DNA from: Streptomyces sp. MH60
Lineage (GTDB): Bacteria; Actinomycetota; Actinomycetes; Streptomycetales; Streptomycetaceae
NCBI RefSeq assembly: GCF_002939385.1
Contig: NZ_MULI01000038.1
Location: 1 to 64,000 of the forward strand
DNA length: 64,000 nucleotides
Direction: 5' to 3'
A program made the position numbers and the translations under genes. Position 1 is the stretch's first letter. Each line of letters begins with the position of its first letter. This document shows, piece after piece, positions 16,720-25,211 of this stretch. The notes beneath the pieces are model-generated. The model did no database searches. It saw only the letters and a list, made by a program, of their open reading frames with translations, and was not told the origin of the DNA.

Positions 16720-16847
16720 GGGTCCCCAACCGTAGGCATCCGGAAAGCGCTTGAGAAGACTGTTGAGCCGACAACTACAGAAGCCGATCACCCGACTACA
16801 GACCACCACCACTCCTGCACAAAGCCTTGCCGCCCCAACTTCCATAC

Positions 16848-16869
16848 TGTAGACAATATTTCGTCGACA
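16848..16869. promoter_or_regulatory. candidate GntR operator before the formate operon
   Basis: A 22-bp imperfect palindrome with outer arms TGTAGAC and GTCGACA, 72 bases upstream of the ketopantoate-reductase-like start. Two further CTACAG half-sites at about 16775 and 16795 lie towards the OFA transporter. It resembles the site ahead of the GntR gene at 14054-14075. Confidence 0.45.
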
Positions 16870-16940
16870 TCATCGAGACTTCCCCGACCGGTCTCCTCCC
16901 AGTTCCTCGGTATCCCTCGACCGAACGGAGCTCCCCCGCC

Positions 16941-17912
16941 ATGAAAGTCGCAGTCCTCGGCGCCGGGGCGATCGGCGCCTACGTCGGCGCCGCGCTCCAC
17001 CGTGCGGGCGCCGACGTGCATCTCATCGCCCGTGGACCGCATCTGGCGGCCATGAGGCAGTACGGAGTACGGGTGCGCAGCCCGCGCGGCGACTTCACCG
17101 CGCACCCGCGCGCCACCGACGACCCGGCCGAAGTCGGCCCGGTCGACTATGTGTTCCTGGGTCTGAAGGCCAACTCGTACGCGGCGTGCGGGCCGCTGAT
17201 CGAGCCGCTGCTGCACGGGACCACGGCGGTCGTGGCCGCCCAGAACGGCATTCCCTGGTGGTACTTCCACCGGCACGGCGGCCCCTGGGACGGGCGTCGT
17301 CTGGAGAGCGTGGACCCGGCCGGCGCGGTCAGTGCGGTGCTCGCGCCCGAACGGGCCGTCGGCTGCGTCGTGTACGCGGCCACCGAACTGGAACAGCCGG
17401 GCGTCGTACGGCATGTGGAAGGCACCCGGTTCTCGATCGGCGAGCCCGGCCGGGAGGTCTCGCCGCGGTGCCTGGCGCTCAGCGAGGCGATGCGGTCGGG
17501 CGGCCTGAAGTGCCCGGTCGAGCCGGACCTGCGCAACGACATCTGGCTGAAGCTGCTGGGCAACATCTCCTTCAACCCGATCAGCGCCCTGGTCCGGGCC
17601 ACCATGCGCCAGATGTGCCGGCACGGCGGCACCCGCGAGGTCATCGAGACCATGATGACCGAGACGCTGGCGGTCGCCGCGGCCCTCGGCTGCGAGGTCG
17701 GCGTCTCCATCGAACGCCGGCTCGCGGGCGCCGAGCGGGTCGGCGACCACCGCACCTCCACGCTCCAGGACCTGGAGCGCGGCAAGCCGCTCGAACTCGA
17801 CGTCCTGCTCGCGGCGGTCGTCGAGCTGGCGGAGATCACCGGGGTCCCGGTGCCCACCCTGCGCACCGTGCACGCCCTGTCGGACCTGCTCGCGTCGAGG
17901 AGCGCCGCATGA
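16941..17912 (+). CDS. ketopantoate reductase family protein (2-dehydropantoate 2-reductase-like)
   Basis: A 323-residue NADP-dependent reductase homologue. The N-terminal Rossmann motif MKVAVLGAGAIGAYVGAAL is immediately at the start. Family motifs DYVFLGLKANSYA, the catalytic-lysine region LRNDIWLKLLGNISFNPISAL, and a C-terminal REVIETMMTE/ERRLAGAERVGDHRTSTLQDLERGKPLELD (PanE type) are all present. An upstream in-frame extension to 16827 crosses the operator and is discarded. The stop overlaps the start of the formate dehydrogenase catalytic gene as ATGA. Because of that coupling I suspect a role tied to formate or oxalate metabolism rather than coenzyme A synthesis, where the housekeeping panE would serve. 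Confidence 0.88.
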   Translation: MKVAVLGAGAIGAYVGAALHRAGADVHLIARGPHLAAMRQYGVRVRSPRGDFTAHPRATDDPAEVGPVDYVFLGLKANSYAACGPLIEPLLHGTTAVVAAQNGIPWWYFHRHGGPWDGRRLESVDPAGAVSAVLAPERAVGCVVYAATELEQPGVVRHVEGTRFSIGEPGREVSPRCLALSEAMRSGGLKCPVEPDLRNDIWLKLLGNISFNPISALVRATMRQMCRHGGTREVIETMMTETLAVAAALGCEVGVSIERRLAGAERVGDHRTSTLQDLERGKPLELDVLLAAVVELAEITGVPVPTLRTVHALSDLLASRSAA

Positions 17913-19837
17913 CGAAACGCGACCGAACCCCCAAGACCTACACCCGCCTCACCCACCCTCTGGTGCGGGACTCGCGCGAGGAGCCCTTCCGCCGGGCGAC
18001 CTGGGAGGAGGCCCTGGACCGCACGGCCCGGGGCCTGGCGGCGGCGCGCGGCGCGTTCGGGATGTTCTCCTGCGCGCGGGCGACCAACGAGATGAACTAC
18101 GTGGCGCAGAAGTTCGCCCGGGTGGTCATGGGCACCCACAACGTCGACTCCTGCAACCGCACCTGTCACGCGCCGAGCGTCGCGGGCCTGTCGGCCGCCT
18201 TCGGCTCGGGCGGCGGCACCTCCTCCTACGAGGAGATCGAGCACACCGACGTCATCGTGATGTGGGGCTCCAACGCCCGCTTCGCGCACCCGATCTTCTT
18301 CCAGCACGTGCTGAAGGGCATACGGGGCGGCGCCCGCATGTACGCCGTCGACCCGCGCCGCACCTCCACCGCCGAGTGGGCGGAGAGCTGGCTCGGGCCG
18401 AACGTGGGCACGGACATCCCGCTGGCACACGCGGTCGGCCGCGAGATCATCCACGCGGGCCTGGCCAACGAGGCCTTCATCGAACGCGCGACGACGGGCT
18501 ACGACGACTACAAGGCCCTGGTCGAACCCTGGACCCTCTCCCTCGCCGAAAAGGTGACGGGCGTACCGGCCGCCGCCATCCGGGAGCTGGCGCACGCCTA
18601 CGCCCGCGCCGAGCGCGCCCAGCTGTGCTGGACCCTGGGCATCACCGAGCACCACAACGGCACGGACAACGTCCGCGCCCTGATCAACCTCTCCCTGCTC
18701 ACCGGCCACGTCGGCCGCTACGGCTCCGGCCTCCAGCCGCTGCGCGGCCAGAACAACGTGCAGGGCGGCGGCGACATGGGCGCCATCCCCAACCGGCTCC
18801 CGGGTTTCCAGGACGTGCTCGACCCGGAGGTCCGCCGGAAGTTCGAGACGGTGTGGGACACGGTGGTCGAGCCGCGCCACGGCCTCACCCTGACGGAGAT
18901 GTTCGAGGCGATGGATGACGGCACGCTCCGCGCCGTCTACTGCATCGGCGAGAACCCGGCCCAGTCGGAGGCGGACGCCGAACAGGCGATACGCCGCCTG
19001 CGCGCACTGGACTTCCTGGTGGTCCAGGACATCTTCCTCACGAAGACCGCCGAACTGGCCGACGTGGTCCTCCCGGCGACGGCCGGCTGGGCGGAGACCG
19101 AGGGCACCACCACCAACAGCGAACGACGCGTCCAACGCGTGCGACGGGCCGTGACCCCGCCCGGAGAGGCCCGCGAGGACATCGACATCCTGTGCGACCT
19201 CGCCGCCCGCCTCGGCCACGACTGGAAGTACGCCGACGCGGAGGCGGTCTGGAACGAGCTGCGCTCCCTCTCCCCCGACCACCACGGAATGACGTACACC
19301 CGCCTGGCGGAGCACCAGGGCATCCAGTGGCCGTGCCCGAGCACGGAGGAACTGGAACCGCCGTACCTGCACGGCAGGCTGTGGGCCCGGGACCCGGCCG
19401 CCCGTGGCCGCCTCGCCCCCTTCGGCATCGTCCGGCACGACCCGCCGGTGGACCTCACCGACGAGCAGTACCCGATCCGGCTGACCACCGGACGCCGCCT
19501 CGACTCCTACAACACGGGGGTGCAGAGCGGGAGTTACGCCTCTCCGCTGCGCCGCGGCGAGTCCGTCGAACTCTGCCCGGAGGACGCCGAACGCTACGGG
19601 GTCGTGGTCGGCGAGGAGGTCCGGGTGACCTCACGGCGCGGCTCGTTGCTGGCCCCCGTCTGGGTCGACACGGCCCTGCGTCCGGGCCTGGCGTTCATGA
19701 GCTTCCACTTTCCCGACGAGGTGGACACCAACCAGCTGACCATCGAGGCCAACTGCCCGATCGCCGGGACGGCGGAGTTCAAGGCCTCGGCGATCCGGAT
19801 CGAGAAGGTGAGCACCGGTGGACCTGCGCTTCGGTGA
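17909..19837 (+). CDS. formate dehydrogenase catalytic (Mo-bisPGD) domain subunit, C-terminal FdsA half
   Basis: Molybdopterin oxidoreductase of 642 residues that would oxidise formate to CO2. The Mo ligand is C86 followed by H87 in SCNRTCHAPSVAGL, the formate dehydrogenase pattern; IVMWGSNARFAHPI, GLQPLRGQNNVQGGGDMG and CIGENPAQSEAD form cofactor contacts, and the molydop-binding domain covers about residues 520-640 (RLTTGRRLDSYNTGVQ, FHFPDEVDTNQLTIEANCP). The usual N-terminal [4Fe-4S] domain is absent: the protein starts directly in domain II. That domain is found instead at the end of the gene at 21781-22641. With that partner the total, 928 residues, is about the size of one FdsA chain. 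The start overlaps the previous gene by four bases. Confidence 0.93.
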   Translation: MTKRDRTPKTYTRLTHPLVRDSREEPFRRATWEEALDRTARGLAAARGAFGMFSCARATNEMNYVAQKFARVVMGTHNVDSCNRTCHAPSVAGLSAAFGSGGGTSSYEEIEHTDVIVMWGSNARFAHPIFFQHVLKGIRGGARMYAVDPRRTSTAEWAESWLGPNVGTDIPLAHAVGREIIHAGLANEAFIERATTGYDDYKALVEPWTLSLAEKVTGVPAAAIRELAHAYARAERAQLCWTLGITEHHNGTDNVRALINLSLLTGHVGRYGSGLQPLRGQNNVQGGGDMGAIPNRLPGFQDVLDPEVRRKFETVWDTVVEPRHGLTLTEMFEAMDDGTLRAVYCIGENPAQSEADAEQAIRRLRALDFLVVQDIFLTKTAELADVVLPATAGWAETEGTTTNSERRVQRVRRAVTPPGEAREDIDILCDLAARLGHDWKYADAEAVWNELRSLSPDHHGMTYTRLAEHQGIQWPCPSTEELEPPYLHGRLWARDPAARGRLAPFGIVRHDPPVDLTDEQYPIRLTTGRRLDSYNTGVQSGSYASPLRRGESVELCPEDAERYGVVVGEEVRVTSRRGSLLAPVWVDTALRPGLAFMSFHFPDEVDTNQLTIEANCPIAGTAEFKASAIRIEKVSTGGPALR

Positions 19838-20337
19838 CGGCAAACCCACGGACGAGGAACGCGAGGCCGTGGACGCCCTGCTCGGCCCGCCCGAGTCGTC
19901 CTGGGAGGGCGCGGCCCGCGACGGGACGGACGCCGCCGACCTCAGATGGGCCCGGGGCGGCCGAGAGGCCCGGGACCGCCGCGACCAGCTCCTCCCGGCC
20001 CTGCACGCGCTCAACGACCGGGTCGGCTGGATCAGCGAGGGCGCCCTGGACTACGTGTGCCGCCGCCTGACCGTCCCCCCGGCCGAGGCGTACGGGGTGG
20101 CCACCTTCTACGCCATGTTCTCGGTCCGCCCCCGCCCGGCGACCGTCCTGCACGTCTGCACGGACCTGGCGTGCACGGCGGCGGGGGCGAGCGGCCTGTG
20201 CACGGCCGTGGAGGCACGCCTGGGCCCGGAGAGCGGCGTGAAGGTCGAGCGGTCTCCGTGCCTGGGCCTGTGCGAACGGGCCCCGGCGGCCTTGGTGGTC
20301 CGGGCGGGTGAATCAGCCCTTCCGGCCCAGGGGGACC

Positions 20338-20450
20338 TTCCAGCCCGTCCGGCGTTTGAGGACGAGGCCGTCCGGGCCGAAAGCGGGGGCCCGGGGGCGG
20401 CAGCCCCCGGGGACGGGAAGGGGAAGGGGCGGCGGGGGCGAAAAACCCTC
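20338..20450 (+). repeat. Streptomyces-type interspersed intergenic repeat inside the NuoE-NuoF linker
   Basis: The block starts with CAGCCCGTCCGGCGTTTGAG (20341-20360). It contains a perfect 8-bp hairpin CCGGGGGC-ggca-GCCCCCGG (20391-20410) and a purine-rich GGGAAGGGGAAGGGGCGGCG tail. From memory this matches a sequence that recurs many times between genes in Streptomyces genomes; I could not search. Here it lies inside an open frame and encodes a low-complexity linker. Confidence 0.6.
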
Positions 20451-20702
20451 CACGCGACGGCGGTATGCGCCCCCGCGACCCCCGACCGGGCGGTCGCTGC
20501 GGCCACCGCCCCCGAAACCGCCCCAGCAGAACCCGCCCCCGCGCTCGCCGTCCCCCAGACCGGCGACCCCACCCTCACCCTCCTCCACCGCATCGGCACC
20601 ACCGACCCCGCCTCTCTGGACGACTACCGCGCCCACGGCGGCTACACCGCCCTCCGCCGCGCCTTCGCACTCGGCCCCGCCGCCGTCATCCGCGAGGTCA
20701 CG

Positions 20703-21780
<1,078 letters not shown>

Positions 21781-21784
<4 letters not shown>

Positions 21785-22641
21785 CCGCGATACCGCTCGG
21801 AGTGCCGCGCCGCCTGGTGGAGTTCACCCTCGACGGGCAGGAGGCCAGGGTCCCGGAAGGGTCGACGATCCTCGACGCCTGCCGGGCGGCCGGGAAGGAC
21901 GTCCCGACCCTGTGCGAGGGCGACACGCTCACCCCGAAGAACGCCTGCCGGGTCTGCGTGGTGGACGTGGAGGGCGCCAGGACCCTCGCGCCGGCCTGCT
22001 CGCGCCGGGCGGAGCCCGGCATGGTGGTGCGTACGGACACCGAGCGCGCCCGGCACAGCCGCAAGGTCGTCCTCGAACTCCTCGCCTCCTCGGTCGACCT
22101 CTCGACGACCCCTTCGGCCGACGGGTGGATCAAGGAGTACGAGGCGAAGCCCGACCGTTTCGGCCCGGACGCGGCCCGCGTCGACGAGGAACCGCGCGTC
22201 GACAACGACCTCTACGTGCGCGACTACGGCAAGTGCATCCTCTGCTACAAGTGCGTGGACGCCTGTGGCGACCAGTGGCAGAACAGCTTCGCCATCTCCG
22301 TCTCCGGTCGCGGCTTCGACGCCCGGATCTCGGTCGAGCACGACGGCCCGCTGACCGACTCGGCGTGCGTCTACTGCGGCAACTGCATCGAGGTGTGCCC
22401 CACGGGGGCGCTGTCCTTCAAGTCGGAGTTCGACATGCGGGCGGCGGGCACCTGGGACGAGGAGCGGCAGACCGAGACGACGACGGTGTGCGCCTACTGC
22501 GGAGTGGGCTGCAATCTCACGCTCCATGTGCAGGACAATGAGATCGTGAAGGTCACCTCTCCGCACGACAACCCGGTGACCCACGGCAACCTCTGCATCA
22601 AGGGCCGTTTCGGCTACCAGCACGTACAGAACCGGGACTGA
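21781..22641 (+). CDS. iron-sulfur subunit of formate dehydrogenase, N-terminal FdsA half with trailing Fe4S4 domain
   Basis: A 286-residue electron-transfer protein. Residues 10-90 are a plant-type [2Fe-2S] domain (TLCEGDTLTPKNACRVC..APACSR). Residues about 145-225 hold two ferredoxin-type [4Fe-4S] sites (CILCYKCVDAC and CVYCGNCIEVCPTG). Residues about 240-286 are a Molybdop_Fe4S4 domain (VCAYCGVGCNLTL..GNLCIKGRFGYQ), which in normal FdsA begins the catalytic half. The protein stops there, so its C-terminus should dock on the N-terminus of the Mo subunit. The His of the usual His-Cys3 cluster region is present (ARHSRK), but the following three Cys are not (SVDLSTTPSAD). Its ATG overlaps the NuoF stop, and fdhD follows after 19 bases. 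Confidence 0.9.
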
Positions 22642-22660
22642 CCGGCACAAGGGGCACGAC

Positions 22661-23509
22661 ATGGGACGAGTCACGGAACGACGCAAGGTCATCCGCATCA
22701 GGGACGGGGCGGTCTCCTCCCGCCCGGACACGCTCGTCGCCGAGGAACCGCTGGAGATCCGGCTGAACGGCAAGCCGCTCGCCATCACGATGCGCACCCC
22801 CGGCGACGACTTCGCGCTGGCGGCGGGTTTCCTGGTGAGCGAGGGAGTGCTCGCCGAGCAGGCCGACCTCCAGAACATCGTGTACTGCGCGGGCGCCACC
22901 GTCGACGGGTCCAACACCTACAACGTGGTCGACGTGCGGACCGCCCCCGGCGTGCGCGTCCCGGACATCACCCTGGAGCGCAACGTCTACACCACCTCGT
23001 CCTGCGGGCTGTGCGGCAAGGCGAGCCTGGACGCGGTGCGTACGACGGCCCGCTGGCCCATCGCCGACACTCCCCCGGTCCGCGTCACCCCGGAACTGCT
23101 GGCGGACCTGCCCGACCGGCTGCGCGCCTCCCAGCGGGTCTTCGACCGGACCGGCGGGCTGCACGCGGCGGCCCTGTTCACCGAGGAGGGCGAACTGGTG
23201 GACGTACGGGAGGACGTGGGGCGGCACAACGCGGTGGACAAGCTGGTCGGGCGCGCCCTGCAGAACGGGGACCTGCCGTTGTCCCGGTCCGTGCTGCTGG
23301 TGTCGGGCCGGGCCTCCTTCGAGCTGGCGCAGAAGGCCGTGATGGCGGGCATCCCGGTGCTGGCCGCGGTGTCGGCGCCGTCCTCGCTGGCCGTGGACCT
23401 GGCCGCCGAGACCGGGCTGACCCTGGTGGGCTTCCTGCGCGGCAGCTCCATGAACGTGTACGCGGGTGAGGACCGGGTCGCCCTGCGGGCCGCGGCCGTC
23501 AAGGGCTGA
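22661..23509 (+). CDS. fdhD: formate dehydrogenase accessory sulfurtransferase FdhD
   Basis: A 282-residue accessory protein that carries sulfur from cysteine desulfurase to the Mo-bisPGD cofactor, sulfurating the active site of formate dehydrogenase. The sulfur-carrying CxxC is seen in TTSSCGLCGKASLD at about residue 110. Other family motifs are EEPLEIRLNGKPLAITMRTP, GDDFALAAGFLVSEGV, FDRTGGLHAAALF, VREDVGRHNAVDKLVG and SGRASFELAQKAVMAGIP. AAGGGG stands 7 bases before the ATG. As last gene of the operon it supports the view that the upstream molybdoenzyme is a true formate dehydrogenase. Confidence 0.96.
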   Translation: MGRVTERRKVIRIRDGAVSSRPDTLVAEEPLEIRLNGKPLAITMRTPGDDFALAAGFLVSEGVLAEQADLQNIVYCAGATVDGSNTYNVVDVRTAPGVRVPDITLERNVYTTSSCGLCGKASLDAVRTTARWPIADTPPVRVTPELLADLPDRLRASQRVFDRTGGLHAAALFTEEGELVDVREDVGRHNAVDKLVGRALQNGDLPLSRSVLLVSGRASFELAQKAVMAGIPVLAAVSAPSSLAVDLAAETGLTLVGFLRGSSMNVYAGEDRVALRAAAVKG

Positions 23510-23530
23510 CCCGCCTCCCCGCGACACGGC

Positions 23531-23581
23531 GGCGGGGCCCCTGGCGGCGGGGAGCGCCCCCTGCGCCGCTGGGGCCCCGCC
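23531..23581. terminator. bidirectional hairpin between fdhD and the MarR gene
   Basis: GGCGGGGCCCC (23531-23541) pairs perfectly with GGGGCCCCGCC (23571-23581); the intervening GC-rich bases can form an inner stem. It lies between two convergent stops. A tandem 13-base direct repeat (CGCGCCGGCCGTC twice, 23587-23612) follows in the same gap. Confidence 0.6.
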
Positions 23582-23616
23582 TCAACCGCGCCGGCCGTCC
23601 GCGCCGGCCGTCCGCG

Positions 23617-24060
23617 TCAGACCTCCAGCTCCGTGCCGGCGATCCTCCGGACCAGGTCGGTCAGCCGCGCCCGCTCGTCCTCGGTGAGCGGCGCGAGCAG
23701 CTCGTCGTTGGCCACGCGCGCCGCCTCCTCGCAGCGCGCCAGGACCCGGCCGCCCTCCTCGGTGAGCGACACGGCGTTCTTGCGGCGGTCCCCGGGGTCC
23801 GGCACCCGGACGAGGAGTGAGGCGGACTGCAGGTCGTTGAGGACGCCGACCAGGTCCTTCGGATCGAGACCGATGCCGCGCCCCAGGTCGGCCTGGGCGA
23901 CCGGGGCGAGGTCGCGGACGGCGGAGAGCACCACGTGGTGCCACATCTTCAGTCCCTCGGCCGCCAGCGCCTCGGCGACCAGCGCCCGGCCCCGGGCGGC
24001 GGCGCGGCCCAGCAGCCAGCTGGGGAGGGAGCGGATCTCGGGCAGGGGTGCGGTGGCCAT
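23617..24060 (-). CDS. MarR family transcriptional regulator
   Basis: A 147-residue winged-helix regulator. LKMWHHVVLSAV, QADLGRGIGLDPKDLVGVLNDLQSASLL (recognition region) and VPDPGDRRKNAVSLTEEG (the DxRxxxxxLT wing motif) mark the MarR fold; flanking helices form the dimer. It is divergent from an oxidoreductase gene across 104 bases holding a perfect palindrome, so it most likely represses that gene and itself until a phenolic or electrophilic ligand binds. A TAGGGT box only six bases before the ATG suggests a leaderless or near-leaderless message. Confidence 0.9.
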   Translation of the reverse strand: MATAPLPEIRSLPSWLLGRAAARGRALVAEALAAEGLKMWHHVVLSAVRDLAPVAQADLGRGIGLDPKDLVGVLNDLQSASLLVRVPDPGDRRKNAVSLTEEGGRVLARCEEAARVANDELLAPLTEDERARLTDLVRRIAGTELEV

Positions 24061-24083
24061 GGAGCCACCCTAGCGAAAAGTCG

Positions 24084-24129
24084 TTGGACTTCCCCATGAC
24101 TGTCCGCATATCGTTGGGACCTCCAACGA
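24084..24129 (+). promoter_or_regulatory. promoter and MarR-type palindromic operator
   Basis: TTGGAC (24084-24089) and CATATC (24107-24112), 17 bases apart, could be the -35/-10 for the oxidoreductase. TCGTTGG-GACCT-CCAACGA (24111-24129) is a perfect 7-bp-arm palindrome starting at the -10, and another TCGTTGG half-site begins at 24081 across the -35. A dimeric MarR bound here would block both divergent genes. Confidence 0.5.
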
Positions 24130-24164
24130 GATTCCTCGGCTCCCGACCTCCCGGAGGTGCTCCC

Positions 24165-25082
24165 ATGCGCCGTGTCCGTTACACGTCCACCGGCGGCCCG
24201 CTGTTCCTGGAGGAGGCGCCCGTCCCGGAGCCGGACGCCGGTGAGGTCCTGGTGCGCTGCGAGGCGGTCGGTGTCACGCTGCCCGTCGTCCGCAAGGTCA
24301 CCGAGGCCGCCGAGCCCGTACCGCTGGGCGGGGAGGTCGCCGGGGAGATCGTGGCGCTCGGGGCCGAGGTCACCGGCCTCGCGGTGGGCGACCGCGTGAC
24401 GGGGCTGTGCTTCGGGCACGGGTACGCCGACTTCGCGGTCCTGCGCCAGGAGATGTCCTCGCCCGTGCCGGACGGGGTCGGCGCCGTCGACGCGGTCGCG
24501 CTGGTCCGCAGCGGCCTGGTGGCCCTCGGCGCGCTGACCGCCGCCCGCCCCTCGCCCGGTGAGACGGCACTCGTGACGGCCGCCGCGAGCGGGGTCGGCC
24601 ACCTGGCCGTACGGCTCGCCCGCATCCGTGGCGCCTCGCGCGTCGTGGGCGCCGTCTCCGACCCCGCGAAGGCGGACTTCGTGCGTGCCCTCGGCGCCGA
24701 CGAGGTGGTGGCCTACGGCGACGACGGCTGGGGCGAGCCCGTCGACTACGTCCTCGACGGCGTGGGCGGCGACCTGCTCACCCCGGCGGTCGGCGCCCTC
24801 GCCCCGGGCGGCCGGCTGGTGGCGTACAGCTCGGGCGGCGGGACCGTGCGGGCGTACGACCTGCTGGTGGGGTCCAGGACGGTGACGGGGTTCCAGATGG
24901 CGCGGATCGCCCGCGAGATGCCGGAGGTGTACGACGGCTGGCGGCGCGAGCTGTGGCGCCTGTACGCGGAGGAAGGGCTGCGGCCCGCCGTGCACGGGCC
25001 CTTCGCCCTGGAGGACGCGGCGCAGGCGCACCAGGCCGTCACCTCGCGCGGCAACCTCGGGAAGGTCGTGCTCGTCCCCTGA
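24165..25082 (+). CDS. zinc-independent quinone oxidoreductase-like MDR dehydrogenase
   Basis: A 305-residue medium-chain reductase of the quinone oxidoreductase type. The GroES-like half contains PEPDAGEVLVRCEAVGV and GGEVAGEIVALGAEVTGLAVGDRV. The Rossmann half has the NADPH loop AAASGVGHLAVRLARIRGA and DYVLDGVGGDLLTPAVGALAPGGRLVAYSSG. The structural-zinc cysteines of alcohol dehydrogenases are absent, which fits the QOR subfamily. GGAGG lies 7 bases before the ATG. Control by the divergent MarR protein suggests a detoxifying reduction of quinones or enones; that is inference. Confidence 0.9.
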   Translation: MRRVRYTSTGGPLFLEEAPVPEPDAGEVLVRCEAVGVTLPVVRKVTEAAEPVPLGGEVAGEIVALGAEVTGLAVGDRVTGLCFGHGYADFAVLRQEMSSPVPDGVGAVDAVALVRSGLVALGALTAARPSPGETALVTAAASGVGHLAVRLARIRGASRVVGAVSDPAKADFVRALGADEVVAYGDDGWGEPVDYVLDGVGGDLLTPAVGALAPGGRLVAYSSGGGTVRAYDLLVGSRTVTGFQMARIAREMPEVYDGWRRELWRLYAEEGLRPAVHGPFALEDAAQAHQAVTSRGNLGKVVLVP

Positions 25083-25211
25083 GCGCCGCAGCCGCTCCTG
25101 CCGCCCCGACACGCGGGTACCGGCGCGGTCCCCGCGGACACGGGACGCCTCTTGTACTCATGTCCGGACGAGCACCCCCTCCCACCAGCCGCCCGAAGGG
25201 CAGACCGCGCC

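Noticed and set aside
17147..19438. Long minus-strand frame (763 codons) opposite the formate dehydrogenase gene
   Set aside because: Shadow of the plus-strand gene; no domains, no ribosome site, low-complexity Gly/Ala/Arg/Val sequence.
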